Source: Oscillospiraceae bacterium
GTDB lineage: Bacteria; Bacillota; Clostridia; Oscillospirales; Ruminococcaceae
Length of the DNA stretch: 5,406 nt
Assembly (NCBI GenBank): GCA_031285645.1
Contig: JAITVU010000106.1
Coordinates: 1-5,406, forward strand
Reading direction: 5' to 3'
This document shows, one piece after another, positions 4,906 through 5,406 of this stretch. The translations under genes and the position numbers were made by a program. The notes beneath the pieces were generated by a model that saw only the letters and a program-made list of their open reading frames with translations, searched no databases and was not told the DNA's origin. Position 1 is the first letter of the stretch; the number at the start of each line of letters is the position of its first letter.

Positions 4906-5406
4906 GCGCTTCACCCCCCAAAAAACGCCGCGCCGGATCAGTTTTAATATAGTCCGCGGCGGAACCGAAAAACAGCTGGCGGTTGCCGAGATGCAGGATA
5001 TGGCTGGCGTGATCCACGGCGCTGCGGATATCGTGCGACACCATGATGATGGTGAGCCCCTCGTCCCGGTTGAGCCGGCTGATCAGGCCGTACATATCCT
5101 GAGTTGCCACAGGGTCGAGCCCGGCGGCCGGTTCATCCAGCAAAAGCAGTTTCTCCGTCGCGCAAAGGGCGCGCGCCAAGAGGGCTCTTTGCTGCTGGCC
5201 GCCGGAAAGCTCCCTGTAACAGCTCTTCTTCAAATGGCCGATCCCGAGGCGCCGCATATTTTCAAGCGCGGCGGCTTTGTCGTTCCCGGAGTAGAACGGC
5301 CGCGGGCCCCGTTTGCTCTGGCGCCCGGATAAAACAACCTCAAACACACCGGCGGGGAAATCCTTTTGCGCGGCCGACTGTTGGGGCAGGTAGCCGATTT
5401 CATTGG
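4898..5406 (-). CDS. znuC: Metal ABC transporter ATP-binding protein, C-terminal 168 residues (N-terminus beyond right edge)
   Basis: Cytoplasmic ATPase powering the adjacent ABC-3 permease. The frame runs off the right edge; an internal GTG at 5345-5347 is not the real start, because the frame continues upstream with IGYLPQQSA, the Q-loop region. Then come the ABC signature LSGGQQQR, Walker B LLLLDEP followed by the D-loop AAGLD, and the H-loop histidine in MVSHD. Walker A and roughly 75-85 residues are outside the window. The visible part is complete in its key residues and reads as an active ATPase. The stop codon overlaps the permease start by eight bases, and order and spacing match znuC-znuB or mntA-mntB operons. 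The operon promoter, any Zur-type operator and the binding-protein gene would be outside this window. Confidence 0.93.
   Translation of the reverse strand, partial: NEIGYLPQQSAAQKDFPAGVFEVVLSGRQSKRGPRPFYSGNDKAAALENMRRLGIGHLKKSCYRELSGGQQQRALLARALCATEKLLLLDEPAAGLDPVATQDMYGLISRLNRDEGLTIIMVSHDIRSAVDHASHILHLGNRQLFFGSAADYIKTDPARRFLGGEAHA
4914..4919 (-). promoter_or_regulatory. Ribosome binding site that decides the permease start
   Basis: A run of six G's on the minus strand, eight bases before the ATG at 4903-4905. It includes the first base of the alternative GTG start, which argues against that GTG. It lies inside the end of the ATPase gene. Confidence 0.6.

Noticed and set aside
4418..4947. 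Open frames on both strands overlapping the permease and ATPase genes
   Set aside because: Arginine- and histidine-rich or otherwise atypical translations, explained as out-of-frame readings of the clear ABC transporter genes.

Overview
The window carries seven genes, all on the minus strand, and looks like a chromosomal segment from a low-to-moderate GC Gram-positive bacterium, most likely a Clostridia-type Firmicute. The indications are a ClpC-type (not ClpA) AAA+ unfoldase with a UVR motif, an McsA-like zinc-finger/UVR adaptor, strong AGGAGG-type ribosome binding sites, a consensus sigma-A promoter in an AT-rich spacer, and a lipoprotein in a metal ABC transporter operon. Coding DNA is fairly GC-rich and the spacers are AT-rich.

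Reading in the direction of transcription (right to left), the first block is the distal part of a zinc/manganese-type ABC transporter operon: an ATPase (znuC-like, cut by the right edge), a nine-helix ABC-3 permease (znuB-like, 4075-4905) and a translationally coupled lipoprotein (3482-4078). The joints overlap by a few bases, and the block closes with a near-perfect hairpin terminator at 3411-3455. The substrate-binding protein is not in the window.

The 3216-3410 spacer has no gene but contains two strong inverted repeats, and could encode a small plus-strand RNA ending at the same terminator. Next comes a MarR-family regulator (2685-3131). Its sigma-A promoter is unambiguous (TTGACA, 17-base spacer, TAATAT), with a palindrome at the expected transcription start that is a natural auto-operator. 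The promoter also shows that the longest open frame starts too far upstream.

The third block is a protein quality-control cluster: clpP (1992-2573), a short McsA-like protein (1529-1897) and clpC (1539 to the left edge, truncated before the second AAA+ domain). clpC starts inside the mcsA-like gene. Together they would form a ClpCP protease and a small adaptor. The usual Firmicute order ctsR-mcsA-mcsB-clpC is not followed: ctsR and the arginine kinase gene mcsB are absent from this locus, no CtsR or CIRCE operator is visible, and clpP sits directly upstream. A 51-base nested palindrome lies between clpP and the mcsA-like gene.

Nothing here is a mobile element, CRISPR array, tRNA or rRNA. The points most worth a second look are the reduced clpP-mcsA-clpC arrangement, the structured 3250-3455 spacer, the cysteine-containing lipoprotein coupled to the metal transporter, and the cysteine-rich N-terminal half of the MarR regulator.
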